64,000 nt of DNA from Streptomyces sp. NBC_01198 (lineage in GTDB: Bacteria; Actinomycetota; Actinomycetes; Streptomycetales; Streptomycetaceae). Below are positions 27,561-36,738 of this stretch, piece by piece (within the stretch, counting starts at the first letter, position 1; each line of letters begins with the position of its first letter). The stretch is taken from positions 1,674,001-1,738,000 of the forward strand of contig NZ_CP108568.1 of assembly GCF_036010485.1 (NCBI RefSeq), in the 5' to 3' direction. Under the pieces are notes generated by a model that had not been told where the DNA came from, searched no databases, and worked only from the letters and a program-made list of their open reading frames with translations. Both the position numbers and the translations under genes were made by a program.

Positions 27561-27866
27561 ATGTCCCAGCCCCAGACGCTCGGCAACGGCCAGTCCACCT
27601 CGTGGGAGAAGTTCTGGTACGTCCTCGGCTGCATCTACTTCGGCGCCGCTTATCTGTCCAAGGTCCCGGCGAAGAAGGCGCTCAGCGAGTACGGCCTCGT
27701 CGAGCTGACCGGCGCCGAGAAGTTCTGGTACGTCGTGCAGTGCATCCTCTTCGGTTCCGGCTACTTCTCCAAGGTCATCACCAAGAAGGCGCTCTCCGAG
27801 GTCCGTTTCGCCGCCCCGCAGCAGGCGTTCGCGCAGTCGGCCGCAGAGTCGCCGTACGCGCCCTGA
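27561..27866 (+). CDS. Small protein with two EKFWYV...SKV..KKALSE repeats
   Basis: A 101-residue protein of unknown function with an internal duplication. Residues 15-43 (WEKFWYVLGCIYFGAAYLSKVPAKKALSE) and 52-80 match at most positions with a 37-residue offset. Each unit is a mostly hydrophobic, aromatic helix with one Cys (Cys24, Cys61), followed by a basic KK-ALSE segment, suggesting a membrane-associated helical pair. No signal peptide; the tail is Ala/Gln-rich. The ATG at 27561 is preceded by GAAAGG 10-11 bases upstream. The start before the first repeat is preferred over longer GC-rich frames. Long structured leader. Confidence 0.78.
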   Translation: MSQPQTLGNGQSTSWEKFWYVLGCIYFGAAYLSKVPAKKALSEYGLVELTGAEKFWYVVQCILFGSGYFSKVITKKALSEVRFAAPQQAFAQSAAESPYAP

Positions 27867-27930
27867 CCCTGGCCGCCGCCCGCTCCGGCGCCGCCCCTCC
27901 CCAGGAGTGCGGTCGGCGCCGGGCCGGGTG

Positions 27931-29361
27931 TCACCGCCGGGCCGCGCGCCGCAGGTGCCGCAGGACGGCACGGGCCGCGTGGTGGCCGCTCATACCGTGC
28001 ACACCGGGACCCGGCGGGGTCGCCGAGGAGCACAGGAAGACCCCCGGGCGGCGGGTGGCGTAGGGCACCGCGGCCAGCCGCGGCCGGAGCACGGCCTGCA
28101 GGCCCGCGAAGGCGCCGCAGGCCACGTCGCCGCCGACGTAGTTGGCGTTGCGCGCGGCGAGCCCGGCGGGCCCGGTGACCGCCCGGGCCAGCACCAGGTC
28201 GCGGAAGCCCGGTGCGAAGCGTTCGATCTGCCGCTCGACGGCGCCGGTGGCGTCGCCGTGCCAGTCGTGCGGGACGTGGCCGTAGGCCCAGAAGACGTGC
28301 TTGCCCTCCGGCGCCCTCGACGGGTCCACCACGGTGGGCTGCGAGGTGATCAGGAACGGGGTGTGCGGCGGGCGCCCGGTGACCGCGCGGTTCAGGGCGT
28401 CGCCGATCTCGGTGTAGGTCGGGCCGATGTGCACGGTGCCGGCCCGCCTGGCCTGCTCCGCCGTCCACGGGACGGGGCCGTCGAGGGCGTAGTCGATCTT
28501 GAAGACCGAGGGGCCGTAGCGGTAGCCGCGGTAGGCGTCGCCGAGCGCGGCGATCCTGGCCAGCGCGGTCGGCGAGGTGTCGAAGACATAGGCGCGGGCC
28601 GGCGGCAGCTCGTCCAGTTTGCGCACGGTCACCCCGGTGCGGATCGCCCCGCCCAGCTCGGTCAGATGCCCGGCCAGCGCGTCGGCGATCGCCTGCGAGC
28701 CGCCGCGGGCCACCGGCCAGCCCCGCTCGTGGGCGGCCAGCGCGAACATCATGGCCATCGCCCCGGTGAAGGGCTGCCCCAGCCGGGAGATCGCGTGCCC
28801 GGCGAGCCCCGCGAGCAGCCCACGGGCCCGGGCGTCGCGGAAGCGCAGCGCCAGCAGCGCGGCCGGCGGGGTCCCGGTCAGCCCGAAACGCACGAAACGG
28901 TACGGGTCCCTGGGTATGCCGGCCCACTGCGGCCGGAAGAAGTCGGCCGCCATGGTGTCCCAGTGGCCGACGTAGGGCGCCATCAGTTTGCGGTAGGTGA
29001 CCGCGTCGCGCGGCCCGAGCGAGGCGGCGGTCTCGCCGACCGTACGGCCGAGCACCGCGGCGGTGCCGTCGGGGAAGGGGTGCGCCATCGGCACCTCGGG
29101 CTGCAGCCACTCCAGGCCGTGCCGGGCGAGCGGCAGCGCCTTGAAGGCGGGCGAGCCGATACCGAAGGGGTGCACGGCCGAGCAGGGGTCGTGCCGGAAG
29201 CCCGGCAGCGTCAGCTCCTCGGTGCGCGCCCCGCCGCCCACGGTGTCCGCGGCCTCGTAGACCTGCACGCTCAGCCCCGCACGGGCCAGTTCGACCGCCG
29301 CGGTCAGCCCGTTGGGGCCCGCTCCGACGACCACCGCGTCGGCGACGACGGCCCGCCTCAC
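27931..29361 (-). CDS. FAD-dependent NAD(P)/FAD oxidoreductase (phytoene desaturase-like)
   Basis: A 476-residue flavoprotein. The N-terminal FAD-binding motif [20 protein letters not shown] is followed by [22 protein letters not shown], typical of the carotenoid-desaturase/amine-oxidase superfamily. The C-terminal FAD motif region is [25 protein letters not shown]. Members include phytoene desaturases and PYROXD2-like proteins; there are no carotenoid genes nearby, so the substrate is unknown and PYROXD2-like is the better comparison. The GTG at 29361 places the FAD motif at residue 8; longer starts add an unrelated Arg-rich stretch. Convergent with the small duplicated protein. Confidence 0.87.
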   Translation of the reverse strand: MRRAVVADAVVVGAGPNGLTAAVELARAGLSVQVYEAADTVGGGARTEELTLPGFRHDPCSAVHPFGIGSPAFKALPLARHGLEWLQPEVPMAHPFPDGTAAVLGRTVGETAASLGPRDAVTYRKLMAPYVGHWDTMAADFFRPQWAGIPRDPYRFVRFGLTGTPPAALLALRFRDARARGLLAGLAGHAISRLGQPFTGAMAMMFALAAHERGWPVARGGSQAIADALAGHLTELGGAIRTGVTVRKLDELPPARAYVFDTSPTALARIAALGDAYRGYRYGPSVFKIDYALDGPVPWTAEQARRAGTVHIGPTYTEIGDALNRAVTGRPPHTPFLITSQPTVVDPSRAPEGKHVFWAYGHVPHDWHGDATGAVERQIERFAPGFRDLVLARAVTGPAGLAARNANYVGGDVACGAFAGLQAVLRPRLAAVPYATRRPGVFLCSSATPPGPGVHGMSGHHAARAVLRHLRRAARR

Positions 29362-29476
29362 GGCCGGGCCGCCGTCCGGCCGGCCGGGTTCTCGCACACA
29401 CCGACTCCGTTGCCCATGGCGCCATCCAACCAGACACCGGGGCACCGTGGTTCCCCACCCCGCAAGGCCGGCCCGC

Positions 29477-30490
29477 TCATCCCATGGCCGGGATGACCTG
29501 CTCGCCGTAGGCGTCGATGGTGGCCTCCTTGGCGTCGTGCATGTCGTAGACGGCGAAGTGGTCGACGCCCAGGTCGCGCAGCGCCTTGAGCTTGGCGACG
29601 TGCGCCTCGGGCGGGCCGATCAGGCAGAAGCGGTCCACGATGTCGTCGGGCACGAAGGCGGTGTCGGGGTTGCCGCTGCGGCCGTGGTGGGCGTAGTCGT
29701 AGCCGTGCCGCTGCTTGATGTACTCCGTCAACTCCGCCGGGACCAGCGCGGAGTGCTCGCCGTAGCGGCCGACCAGGTCGGCGACGTGGTTGCCGACCAT
29801 GCCGCCGAACCAGCGGCACTGCTCGCGGGCGTGCGCCAGCGCCTCCGGCGAGTCGTCGGCGGTGACGTAGGCGGGGGCGGCGACGCAGATCGTGACGGCG
29901 GCCGGGTCGCGGCCGGCGCTCTCCGCCGCGGCGCGGACCGCCTTGACCATCCACTCGGTGAGGTAGACGTCGGCGAGCTGCAGGATGAAGCCGTCGGCCA
30001 GCTCGCCGGCCATGGCCAGCGCCTTGGGGCCGTACGCGGCCATCCACACCGGCAGCCTGCCGTCCTCGACCCACGGCAGCCGCAGGGCGGTGCCCTCGAC
30101 CACGGCCTCCCGGCCCTCGGCCAGGTCGCGGATGGCGGTGATGGCCTCGCCGAGCCTGGCCAGGGTGTTGGGCGGCCGGCCCGCGACCCGCATCGCCGAG
30201 TCGCCGCGGCCGATGCCGCACACCGTGCGGTTGCCGTACATCGAGTTGAGGGTGGCGAAGGTGGAGGCGGTCACCTCCCAGGTGCGGGTGCCCGGGTTGG
30301 TGACCATGGTGCCGACGGTGAGCCGCTCGGTGTGGTCCAGGATGCGGCTGTGGATGACGAAGGGCTCCTGCCACAGCACGGCGGAGTCGAAGGTCCAGCC
30401 GTGGGTGAAGCCCTTGCGCTCGGCGCGCCGCATCAGCTCGACGACGTCGGACGCGGGCGGGTCGGTCTGCAGCACGAGGCCGAAGTCCAT
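29477..30490 (-). CDS. LLM-class flavin/F420-dependent oxidoreductase
   Basis: A 337-residue luciferase-like monooxygenase-fold enzyme, closest to the group I know as TIGR03842 (F420-dependent, found beside hydantoinases). Motifs: [59 protein letters not shown] and [16 protein letters not shown]. It probably uses F420 or FMN. It is the last gene of the pyrimidine-catabolic operon, 29 bases after dihydropyrimidinase. No separate dihydropyrimidine dehydrogenase is present, so it is a candidate for the redox step (inference). Confidence 0.87.
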   Translation of the reverse strand: MDFGLVLQTDPPASDVVELMRRAERKGFTHGWTFDSAVLWQEPFVIHSRILDHTERLTVGTMVTNPGTRTWEVTASTFATLNSMYGNRTVCGIGRGDSAMRVAGRPPNTLARLGEAITAIRDLAEGREAVVEGTALRLPWVEDGRLPVWMAAYGPKALAMAGELADGFILQLADVYLTEWMVKAVRAAAESAGRDPAAVTICVAAPAYVTADDSPEALAHAREQCRWFGGMVGNHVADLVGRYGEHSALVPAELTEYIKQRHGYDYAHHGRSGNPDTAFVPDDIVDRFCLIGPPEAHVAKLKALRDLGVDHFAVYDMHDAKEATIDAYGEQVIPAMG

Positions 30491-30519
30491 GGGCCGCAAC
30501 TCCTTGGGTGACGGGTGGC

Positions 30520-31926
30520 TTACAGGTACTGGCAGATGCCGCGCGGGGTGTACTGGCCGTGTCCTGCCCGGCCCACGTAGCTCTGCCGCTCGATCACCGG
30601 GACGCCGCGCGAGAGCACGGTCTCCACCCGGCCGGTGAGCCGGCGGCCCTCGTAGGCGGAGTAGTCGACGTTCATGTGGTGGGTGCTCGCCGAGATGGTC
30701 TGCTCGGCGTGCGGGTCGTAGACGACCACGTCGGCGTCGGCGCCGGGGGCGATGGTGCCCTTGCGCGGGTAGAGGCCGAACATCCGGGCGGGGGCGGCGC
30801 AGGCGATGTCGATCCAGCGGCGGCGGGTGATGTGGCCGTCGACCACCGCCTGGTGGAGCAGGTCCATCCGGTTCTCCACCCCCGGCATGCCGTTGGGGAT
30901 CTGCGAGAAGTCGCCGCGGCCCATCTCCTTCTGCCCGGAGAAGCAGAACGGGCAGTGGTCGGTGGAGACCACCTGGAGGTCGTCGCCGCGCAGCCCGCGC
31001 CACAGCGCGGCCTGGTGCTCGCGCGGGCGCAGCGGCGTGCTGCACACGTACTTGGCGCCCTCGAAGTCCGGCTCCGCCAGGTTGTCGGTGGACAGGAACA
31101 GATACTGCGGGCAGGTCTCGCCGAAGACCGGCAGGCCGAGGTCGCGGGCCGCGGTCAGTTCGGCGACGGCCTGCTCGGCGGAGACGTGCACGACGTAGAG
31201 GGGCGCGCCGGCCACCCGAGCCAGCTGGATGGCGCGGTGGGTGGCCTCGGCCTCCAGCAGCGCCAGCCGCACCTCGCCGTGGTAGCGGGGGTCGGTCTTC
31301 CCGGCGGCGAGCGCCTGCTGGACCAGGACGTCGATGGCGATGCCGTTCTCTGCGTGCATCATGATCAGGCCGCCGTTGCCCGACGCGCGCTGCATGGCAC
31401 GCAGGATCTGCCCGTCGTCGCTGTAGAAGACCCCCGGGTAGGCCATGAACATCTTGAAGCTGGTGACGCCCTCCTCGACCAGGGTGTCCATCTCGGCGAG
31501 GGTCTTGTCGTTGACGTCGGCGACGATCATGTGGAAGCCGTAGTCGATGGCGCACTGGGCGTCGGCCTTCTCGTGCCAGGCGTCGAGACCGGCCCGCAGC
31601 GAGGCGCCGACGCCCTGGATCGCGAAGTCCACGATGGTGGTGGTGCCGCCCCAGGCGGCGGCCCTGGTGCCGGTCTCGAAGGTGTCGGAGGCGGTGGTGC
31701 CGCCGAAGGGCATCTGCATGTGGGTGTGCGCGTCGACGCCGCCGGGGATGACGTACTTCCCGGTGGCGTCGATGACGGTGTCCGCGGTCCAGCCGGCCGC
31801 GGTGTCGCTGTCGTGGGCGGCCAGCGCGGCGATCCTGCCGCCCTCGATCAGGACGTCGGCGTGCATCTCGTCGGCGGCGGTGACGACCAGGCCGCCGCGG
31901 ACGACGGTGCGGGTGCCGGTGCTCAT
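30520..31926 (-). CDS. hydA: Dihydropyrimidinase / D-hydantoinase
   Basis: A 468-residue cyclic amidohydrolase opening dihydrouracil/dihydrothymine (or hydantoin) rings to N-carbamoyl-beta-amino acids. Zinc ligands: GGVDAHTHMQMPFGG, the carboxylated Lys in GVTSFKMFMAYPG, MMHAENG, YVVHVSAEQA and the Asp in VVSTDHCPF. NGMPGVENRMDLLH and YPRKGTIAPGADADVVVYDP are family hallmarks. The ATG overlaps the aminotransferase stop (ATGA), so they are co-translated. Reaction order in the operon fits reductive pyrimidine catabolism. Confidence 0.94.
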   Translation of the reverse strand: MSTGTRTVVRGGLVVTAADEMHADVLIEGGRIAALAAHDSDTAAGWTADTVIDATGKYVIPGGVDAHTHMQMPFGGTTASDTFETGTRAAAWGGTTTIVDFAIQGVGASLRAGLDAWHEKADAQCAIDYGFHMIVADVNDKTLAEMDTLVEEGVTSFKMFMAYPGVFYSDDGQILRAMQRASGNGGLIMMHAENGIAIDVLVQQALAAGKTDPRYHGEVRLALLEAEATHRAIQLARVAGAPLYVVHVSAEQAVAELTAARDLGLPVFGETCPQYLFLSTDNLAEPDFEGAKYVCSTPLRPREHQAALWRGLRGDDLQVVSTDHCPFCFSGQKEMGRGDFSQIPNGMPGVENRMDLLHQAVVDGHITRRRWIDIACAAPARMFGLYPRKGTIAPGADADVVVYDPHAEQTISASTHHMNVDYSAYEGRRLTGRVETVLSRGVPVIERQSYVGRAGHGQYTPRGICQYL

Positions 31927-33275
31927 ACGGTGACGCCTCCCGTGCTGCTGCTCGGTGTCTCCAGCTCGATCTGCGCGGCCTTCAGCGCCGCTTCGAGCGC
32001 GGCCGCGCCCTCCTCGGCCTCGGCGACGGTCAGCGACAGCGGCGGCGCGATCCGCAGCACGTTGCCGGCCCTGCCGCCCTTGCCGATGAGCAGCCCGTGC
32101 TCGCGGGCGGCCTCCAGGACCAGGCCTGCGGCCTGCGCGGACGGCTGGTCGGTACCGGGCACCACCAGCTCGACGCCCAGCATCAGGCCGCGCCCGCGCA
32201 CCTCGCGGACCACGCCGAGGCCGGCGGCCACGGATTCGAGCCTGGCCTTGAGCAGGCCGCCGACCCGGCGGGCGTTGCCCGGCAGGTCGTGGTCGATGAG
32301 GTAGCCGAGGTTGGCCAGCGCCGCGGCGGCGGTGACCGGGCTGCCGCCGAAGGTGGAGATCGAGTTGGCGGTCAGGCAGTTCATCACCTCGGCGCGGGCC
32401 ACCACCCCGCCCATCGACATGCCGTTGCCGATGCCCTTGGCGAAGGTCAGGATGTCCGGCGGCCCGGCCTTGCCGTGCGCCTGCCAGCCCCAGAAGTGCT
32501 CGCCGGTGCGGCCCCAGCCGGTCTGCACCTCGTCGGTGATCCACAGGATGCCGTGCCGGTCGAGCACCTGCTTGAAGGCCGCGAAGAGCCCGTCGGGCGG
32601 CAGCGTGAACCCGCCGACGCCCTGGACGGGTTCGGCGATCAGCGCGGCGACCTGGCCGCCTGCCTGGCCGAGCACGTCCTCCAGGTCGGCCACGCAGGCG
32701 GTGATGAACTCGGCGTCCGACAGGTGCGCGTACGGCCCGCGGGTGCGGATCCCGCCGTGCACGTAGAGCGTCTGCAGCGGGGACAGGCTGGTCGGCGACC
32801 AGGCCGAGTTGCCGGTGATGCCGATCGCGCTGAAGGACCGGCCGTGGTAGCTGTTGCGCAGCGCCAGGATCTGGTTGGACTTCCGGTACGCCGTGGCCAG
32901 CAGCAGCGCGGTGTCGTTGGCCTCGGTGCCCGAGGTGGTGAAGAACACCCGGGCGTCGGGGATGCCGGACAGCCGGGCGATCCGCTCGGCCAGGTCCACC
33001 GCCTGGCTGCTGAGGTACAGCGTCGAGGAGTGCAGCAGCCGGCCGGCCTGCTCCGCGACCGCGGCGGCGACCTCGGGCAGGCCGTGCGCGGTCATCGTGG
33101 TGAGGATGCCGCCGAAGAAGTCCAGGTAGCGGTTGCCCTCGGCGTCCCAGACGTGCCGGCCCTCGCCGTGCGTCAGCTCGATCGGCCGCGCGTAGTACGT
33201 GGCCAGCCAGTCGGGCAGCACCGCACGGTGCCTGGCGTGCAGCGCGGCATGGGCGTTGACGGTCTCGGTGGCCAC
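31923..33275 (-). CDS. Class III PLP aminotransferase (beta-alanine/omega-amino acid type)
   Basis: A 450-residue fold-type I aminotransferase. VFFTTSGTEANDTALLLA binds the phosphate, ILWITDEVQTGWGRTG holds the PLP-N Asp, and the Schiff-base Lys is in DILTFAKGIGNGMSMGG. STFGGSPV is also conserved. AGXT2/beta-alanine:pyruvate-type enzymes remove the amino group of beta-alanine or beta-aminoisobutyrate, the products of pyrimidine degradation, which fits the neighbours. It starts 4 bases downstream of the ureidopropionase stop. Confidence 0.92.
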   Translation of the reverse strand: MATETVNAHAALHARHRAVLPDWLATYYARPIELTHGEGRHVWDAEGNRYLDFFGGILTTMTAHGLPEVAAAVAEQAGRLLHSSTLYLSSQAVDLAERIARLSGIPDARVFFTTSGTEANDTALLLATAYRKSNQILALRNSYHGRSFSAIGITGNSAWSPTSLSPLQTLYVHGGIRTRGPYAHLSDAEFITACVADLEDVLGQAGGQVAALIAEPVQGVGGFTLPPDGLFAAFKQVLDRHGILWITDEVQTGWGRTGEHFWGWQAHGKAGPPDILTFAKGIGNGMSMGGVVARAEVMNCLTANSISTFGGSPVTAAAALANLGYLIDHDLPGNARRVGGLLKARLESVAAGLGVVREVRGRGLMLGVELVVPGTDQPSAQAAGLVLEAAREHGLLIGKGGRAGNVLRIAPPLSLTVAEAEEGAAALEAALKAAQIELETPSSSTGGVTV

Positions 33276-33279
33276 CGGC

Positions 33280-34122
33280 TCAGGCCTCCGTCAGGTCGCC
33301 GTAGGCCTCGGGCCTGCGGTCGCGGTAGAAGGCCCACTGGGTGCGCACCTCGTCGATCAGGCCGAAGTCCAGGTCGCGGACGAGCAGTTCCTCCTTGGTG
33401 TCGGAGGCGGTGCCGTCCACGAACTGCCCGCGGGGGTCGACGAAGTAGCTGGTGCCGTAGAAGTCGTTGTCGCCGTACTCCTCGCGGCCGACCCGGTTGA
33501 TCGCGGCGATGAAGTACTCGTTGGCGACGGCGGCGGCCGGCTGCTCCAGCTGCCACAGATACGCCGACAGGCCGCGGCTGGTGGCGCTCGGGTTGTACAC
33601 GAGCTGGGCGCCGGCCAGGCCGAGGGCGCGCCAGCCCTCGGGGAAGTGCCGGTCGTAGCAGATGTAGACACCGATCCGGCCGACCGCGGTGTCGAAGACC
33701 GGCCAGCCCAGATTGCCCGGTTTGAAGTAGTACTTCTCCCAGAAGCCGGTGACCTGCGGGATGTGGTGCTTGCGGTACTTGCCGAGGAAGCTGCCGTCGG
33801 CGTCGATGACCGCGGCGGTGTTGAAGTAGACCCCAGGCTGCTCGACCTCGAAGACCGGGACCACGATCACCATGCCCGTCTCCCGGGCCAGTTCCTGCAT
33901 GCGCCGCACGGTCGGACCGTCCGGTACCGGCTCAGCCCACCGGTAGTGCTCGGCCTCCTGCACCTGGCAGAAGTAGGGGGTGTTGAAGACCTCCTGGAAG
34001 CCGATCACCTTCGCGCCCTGCGCGGCGGCGGCCCTGGCATGTTCCTCATGCTTGGCGATCATCGTCTCGGTGTCACCGGTCCAGGTCGCCTGGACCAGTG
34101 CGGCACGCACGACATTGCTCAT
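33280..34122 (-). CDS. Nitrilase-family N-carbamoyl-beta-alanine amidohydrolase
   Basis: A 280-residue carbon-nitrogen hydrolase with the Glu-Lys-Cys triad: GFQEVFNTPYF (Glu), GKYRKHHIPQV (Lys) and GVYICYDRHFPEGWR (Cys). YRKHHIPQ and FWEKYYFKPGN are typical of beta-ureidopropionase, which hydrolyses N-carbamoyl-beta-alanine to beta-alanine, CO2 and ammonia. First gene of the leftward operon. Operator-like palindromes lie 19-76 bases upstream of its start. A putrescine-pathway N-carbamoylputrescine amidase is the main alternative; the hydantoinase neighbour argues against it. Confidence 0.91.
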   Translation of the reverse strand: MSNVVRAALVQATWTGDTETMIAKHEEHARAAAAQGAKVIGFQEVFNTPYFCQVQEAEHYRWAEPVPDGPTVRRMQELARETGMVIVVPVFEVEQPGVYFNTAAVIDADGSFLGKYRKHHIPQVTGFWEKYYFKPGNLGWPVFDTAVGRIGVYICYDRHFPEGWRALGLAGAQLVYNPSATSRGLSAYLWQLEQPAAAVANEYFIAAINRVGREEYGDNDFYGTSYFVDPRGQFVDGTASDTKEELLVRDLDFGLIDEVRTQWAFYRDRRPEAYGDLTEA

Positions 34123-34493
34123 GACAGCAGCTCCTCTGACGTGACGTCACGCCGGTTCTACGCACGTAGATCCCCGCCGTCCGACGAACGTAAATCCCTT
34201 GCCCCACTCTGACAAGGCCCCCGCCGTTACCGCCTGACGTCCCCCATGTTTCGCCCGCGCCCGACCCATACGGCTCACTGCGGGCCGCCGGGGCGGAGCG
34301 GACCCGCTCGCGGTGGCTTGAAGCAGCTCATGGCGCCGTCGGCGGGGCCGGCCGCGTTCGAGCGGCGCGGCCCGGTGCCACCGGACCGTGGGGACAGGCG
34401 AATCGAACGGCCGCGGCGGGGCGGGGTGCGCCTTCCCGCCATAGTGGGCCGTTCGGCTGAGCAGGTGGGATATGCGCATTTACCGTACTGATC
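34123..34493. other. 371-base divergent intergenic region
   Basis: The left third holds palindromes for the pyrimidine operon (34141-34198). The right end has TACCGT (34481-34486), seven bases before the GTG of the surface-protein gene, a possible leaderless -10. The middle, about 34210-34450, shows nothing recognisable. Confidence 0.5.
34141..34198 (-). promoter_or_regulatory. Operator-like palindromes upstream of the pyrimidine-catabolic operon
   Basis: Three elements: the palindrome GTGACGTCAC (34141-34150); the inverted repeat TCTACGCACGTAGA (34157-34170); and a partial direct copy, CGCACGTAGATCCC (34161-34174) resembling CGAACGTAAATCCC (34185-34198) at a 24-base interval. They flank the expected promoter of the leftward operon. 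The cognate regulator is not in the window. Confidence 0.5.
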
Positions 34494-35249
34494 GTGAAAG
34501 CTGTACGTCGTACGCGGGTGCGTCTGGCCGCCGCCGGGCTGGCCGTACCCCTGCTGGTGCTGCTGGCCGGGCCGGTGCGGGCCGCGCCGCACCCCGCGCC
34601 GGGCGGGGTGGCGGTGACCATCGGCTGCGGCCGGACGGGCGGGTGCGGGATCTCCGTGGTGGTCTGCGGGAGCGGCGGGCACGTCACGCAGGTGGTGCGG
34701 CTGGCCGGCGCTCCCCCGCCGCTGCCGCTCGGCCGGCTGACGGTACGCACCGGCGGCTCGTGCCGGCCGCCGACGACGCCGCCGCCGTCGACCCCGGCAC
34801 CACCGCCGACGGGGACGGTCACGCCCACCGCGCCCCCGACCGGGCCGCATCCGACCACGCCGACCGGGCCGCCCGGCGCGCCGCCGCCGACAGCTCCGGG
34901 CGGGTCCGCGCCGCCGGTCCCGCCGGCCGGCCCGGGGCCCGGTACGCCCGGCGGCGTAACGGCCGCACCGCACCCGGCGGCCTTCGCCCCCGCGGCCGGC
35001 AGCAGCCCGCCGGCCGCCGTACCACCGGCCGCCGACCGCCCGGTGCCGCCCGCGCCCACCGCGTCCAGCCCGCCCGGCCCGCCCGGCCCGCCCGGCACCG
35101 CCGGCTACACGCCGCCGCCGCTCGCCGACGAGCCGTACGACCGGGACTCCGGCGCGGCCACGCGCTGGTGGCTCATGACGCTCGGGGTCGTCCTGCTGCC
35201 CGCGGCGCTCGCCGCGCTCCCGTACCGCCACACCCGGCGCCGGCCATGA
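34494..35249 (+). CDS. Pro-rich secreted/wall-anchored surface protein
   Basis: A 251-residue exported protein. Sec signal peptide at 1-31 (basic MKAVRRTRVR, Leu/Ala core, VRA-AP cleavage), then a small Cys-containing region (IGCGRTGGCGISVVVCGSGG, and Cys at SCRPP), a long Pro/Thr/Gly-rich stalk (about 95-215), and a C-terminal transmembrane helix (WWLMTLGVVLLPAALAALPY) ending in basic residues RHTRRRP. The layout is of a membrane-tethered protein crossing the cell wall. There is no sortase LPxTG. Function unknown. GTG start, possibly leaderless. Confidence 0.75.
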   Translation: MKAVRRTRVRLAAAGLAVPLLVLLAGPVRAAPHPAPGGVAVTIGCGRTGGCGISVVVCGSGGHVTQVVRLAGAPPPLPLGRLTVRTGGSCRPPTTPPPSTPAPPPTGTVTPTAPPTGPHPTTPTGPPGAPPPTAPGGSAPPVPPAGPGPGTPGGVTAAPHPAAFAPAAGSSPPAAVPPAADRPVPPAPTASSPPGPPGPPGTAGYTPPPLADEPYDRDSGAATRWWLMTLGVVLLPAALAALPYRHTRRRP

Positions 35250-35295
35250 AGGCCGCCGGCCACCGCCGTCTCCCGTCACGACCCCTGGGAGCCCC

Positions 35296-36072
35296 ATGTC
35301 CTCTTACGCCCTCCCCCTGCTCGCCACCCTCGGCGGTGCCGCCTTCGCCTTCTGCCTCGGGCACTTCCTCGGCAGGAACCGCGAGGCCACCGACGCGGAC
35401 TTCGGCGGGCAGGCGCTGTCCCTGATCGGGGCGGTGCTGCTCAGCTCCTTCATCCTGCTGACCGGCTTCCAGGTCGCCGGCAGCTGGTCGGCGCTCAGCA
35501 GCGCCCGCAGCGGCACCTACGACGAGGCCCGCGCGCTGACCGACACCTACTGGGCCGCGGGCGGCCTGGCCGCCGCCGACCGTACGGCCGTACGCGGGCT
35601 GCTGCGGCAGTACACCGCCGACGTGCGCACCGCCGAGTTCGCCGAGCTGGCCCACGGGCGGACCAGCCCGGCGACCTGGCAGGCGCTGGACCGGGTCAGG
35701 GCGGCCGTCCGCACCGCTGCGGCCACCCGGCCCGACCAGCAGGCGGCGAAGGCCGCGGCCCAGTCGGCGCTGGCGACCGTGTACGAGACGCGGTCCGACC
35801 GCGCCGCGGCCGCCAAGGCCGGGATACCCCGGGTCATCTGGCTGGCGATGGTCGTCTCCGGCGTCTTCCTGATCGCCTATCCGGCGGTACTGGGCCTCAC
35901 CACGACGGCACGCCACCTGGTCGCCCTGTCCTTCGTCGGCGCCGCCGTCGCCTTCGCCGTCGTCCTGGCGGCCCAGCTCAACCACCCCTTCCGCGAGCCC
36001 TTCGGGGTCGGCCGTACGGCGTTTGTCTTCGCCGAGACCCGCTTCGGCCAGATGGATGGTCCTCAGGGGTGA
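35296..36072 (+). CDS. DUF4239-type membrane protein
   Basis: A 258-residue integral membrane protein: a helix at 5-22, a second at 40-62 (LSLIGAVLLSSFILLTGFQVAGSW), a soluble helical stretch (65-175) rich in Ala/Arg/Asp, then two C-terminal helices (about 178-235). The order is that of the bestrophin-like DUF4239 family; I assign it by overall pattern and have not seen a decisive motif. Function unknown. GGGAG before the ATG. It runs in the same direction as the surface-protein and DoxX genes. Confidence 0.7.
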   Translation: MSSYALPLLATLGGAAFAFCLGHFLGRNREATDADFGGQALSLIGAVLLSSFILLTGFQVAGSWSALSSARSGTYDEARALTDTYWAAGGLAAADRTAVRGLLRQYTADVRTAEFAELAHGRTSPATWQALDRVRAAVRTAAATRPDQQAAKAAAQSALATVYETRSDRAAAAKAGIPRVIWLAMVVSGVFLIAYPAVLGLTTTARHLVALSFVGAAVAFAVVLAAQLNHPFREPFGVGRTAFVFAETRFGQMDGPQG

Positions 36073-36111
36073 GTGTGGTGTCGGCGCCTGCCGCCGGGGC
36101 AGACGGATCGT

Positions 36112-36672
36112 ATGGCCGTTCTGAGGAAGTTCGCCCGCCCCATGCTCGCGTCGGTTTTCGTCAGCGGGGGTTATGCGGCGCTGCGCCGCCCCGAGACGCT
36201 GTCGCCGGACGTGACCCCGACCGCGCTGCCGCTCACCGAACGGGTGCAGCGCCTGCCGCAGGACCCCGAGCAGCTGGCCCGGATCACCGGCGCCGTGCAG
36301 CTGGGCGCCGGCGGCCTGCTGGCGCTCGGCCGGCTGCCGCGCGTCGCGGCGCTGGCGCTGGCCGTCAGCCTGGTGCCCGCCGCGGTGGCGGAGCCCTGGT
36401 GGACCGTCGCCGACCCCGACGAGCGGGCGCGGCAGCGTGCCAGGTTCTTCGCGGACCTGGCCATGCTGGGCGGCCTGCTGCTCGCCGCCGCCGACACGCA
36501 CGGCAAGCCGTCGCTGGCCTACCGGACCAAGGCCGGCACCCGGCACGCGGCCGGCGCCGCCGCCCGGCAGGCACACCGCGCCGGTGACGGCGTCCACTCC
36601 GCGGCCGACGGTCTGGCGGACGGCGTGCGCGATCTCGCGGGCGGCGTACGCGACCGGCTTCCGATGAGCTGA
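36112..36672 (+). CDS. DoxX family membrane protein
   Basis: A 186-residue protein with the DoxX pattern: FARPMLASVFVSGGYAALRRPE at the N terminus, a helix around GAVQLGAGGLLALGRLPRVAALAL, and a third around FFADLAMLGGLLLAAADT. The C-terminal 50 residues are a helical, Ala/His-rich, probably cytoplasmic tail (GDGVHSAADGLADGVRDLAGGVRD) that may be amphipathic. DoxX proteins are linked to redox/thiol stress. The ATG at 36112 is chosen because the preceding 13 codons are atypical. Confidence 0.83.
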   Translation: MAVLRKFARPMLASVFVSGGYAALRRPETLSPDVTPTALPLTERVQRLPQDPEQLARITGAVQLGAGGLLALGRLPRVAALALAVSLVPAAVAEPWWTVADPDERARQRARFFADLAMLGGLLLAAADTHGKPSLAYRTKAGTRHAAGAAARQAHRAGDGVHSAADGLADGVRDLAGGVRDRLPMS

Positions 36673-36738
36673 TTCCGCCGGTCCGGGGAAGGCTGCACTC
36701 AGGGGTCGGGCTCTCCGGCCGGGCGAAGGGACCGAAAC

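Noticed and set aside
27931..29361. Carotenoid biosynthesis gene (phytoene desaturase)
   Set aside because: The FAD motifs fit the superfamily, but crtB, crtE or other carotenoid genes are absent nearby.
34472..34479. ATGCGCAT palindrome before the surface-protein gene as an operator
   Set aside because: Eight bases is too short to separate from chance without a partner element.
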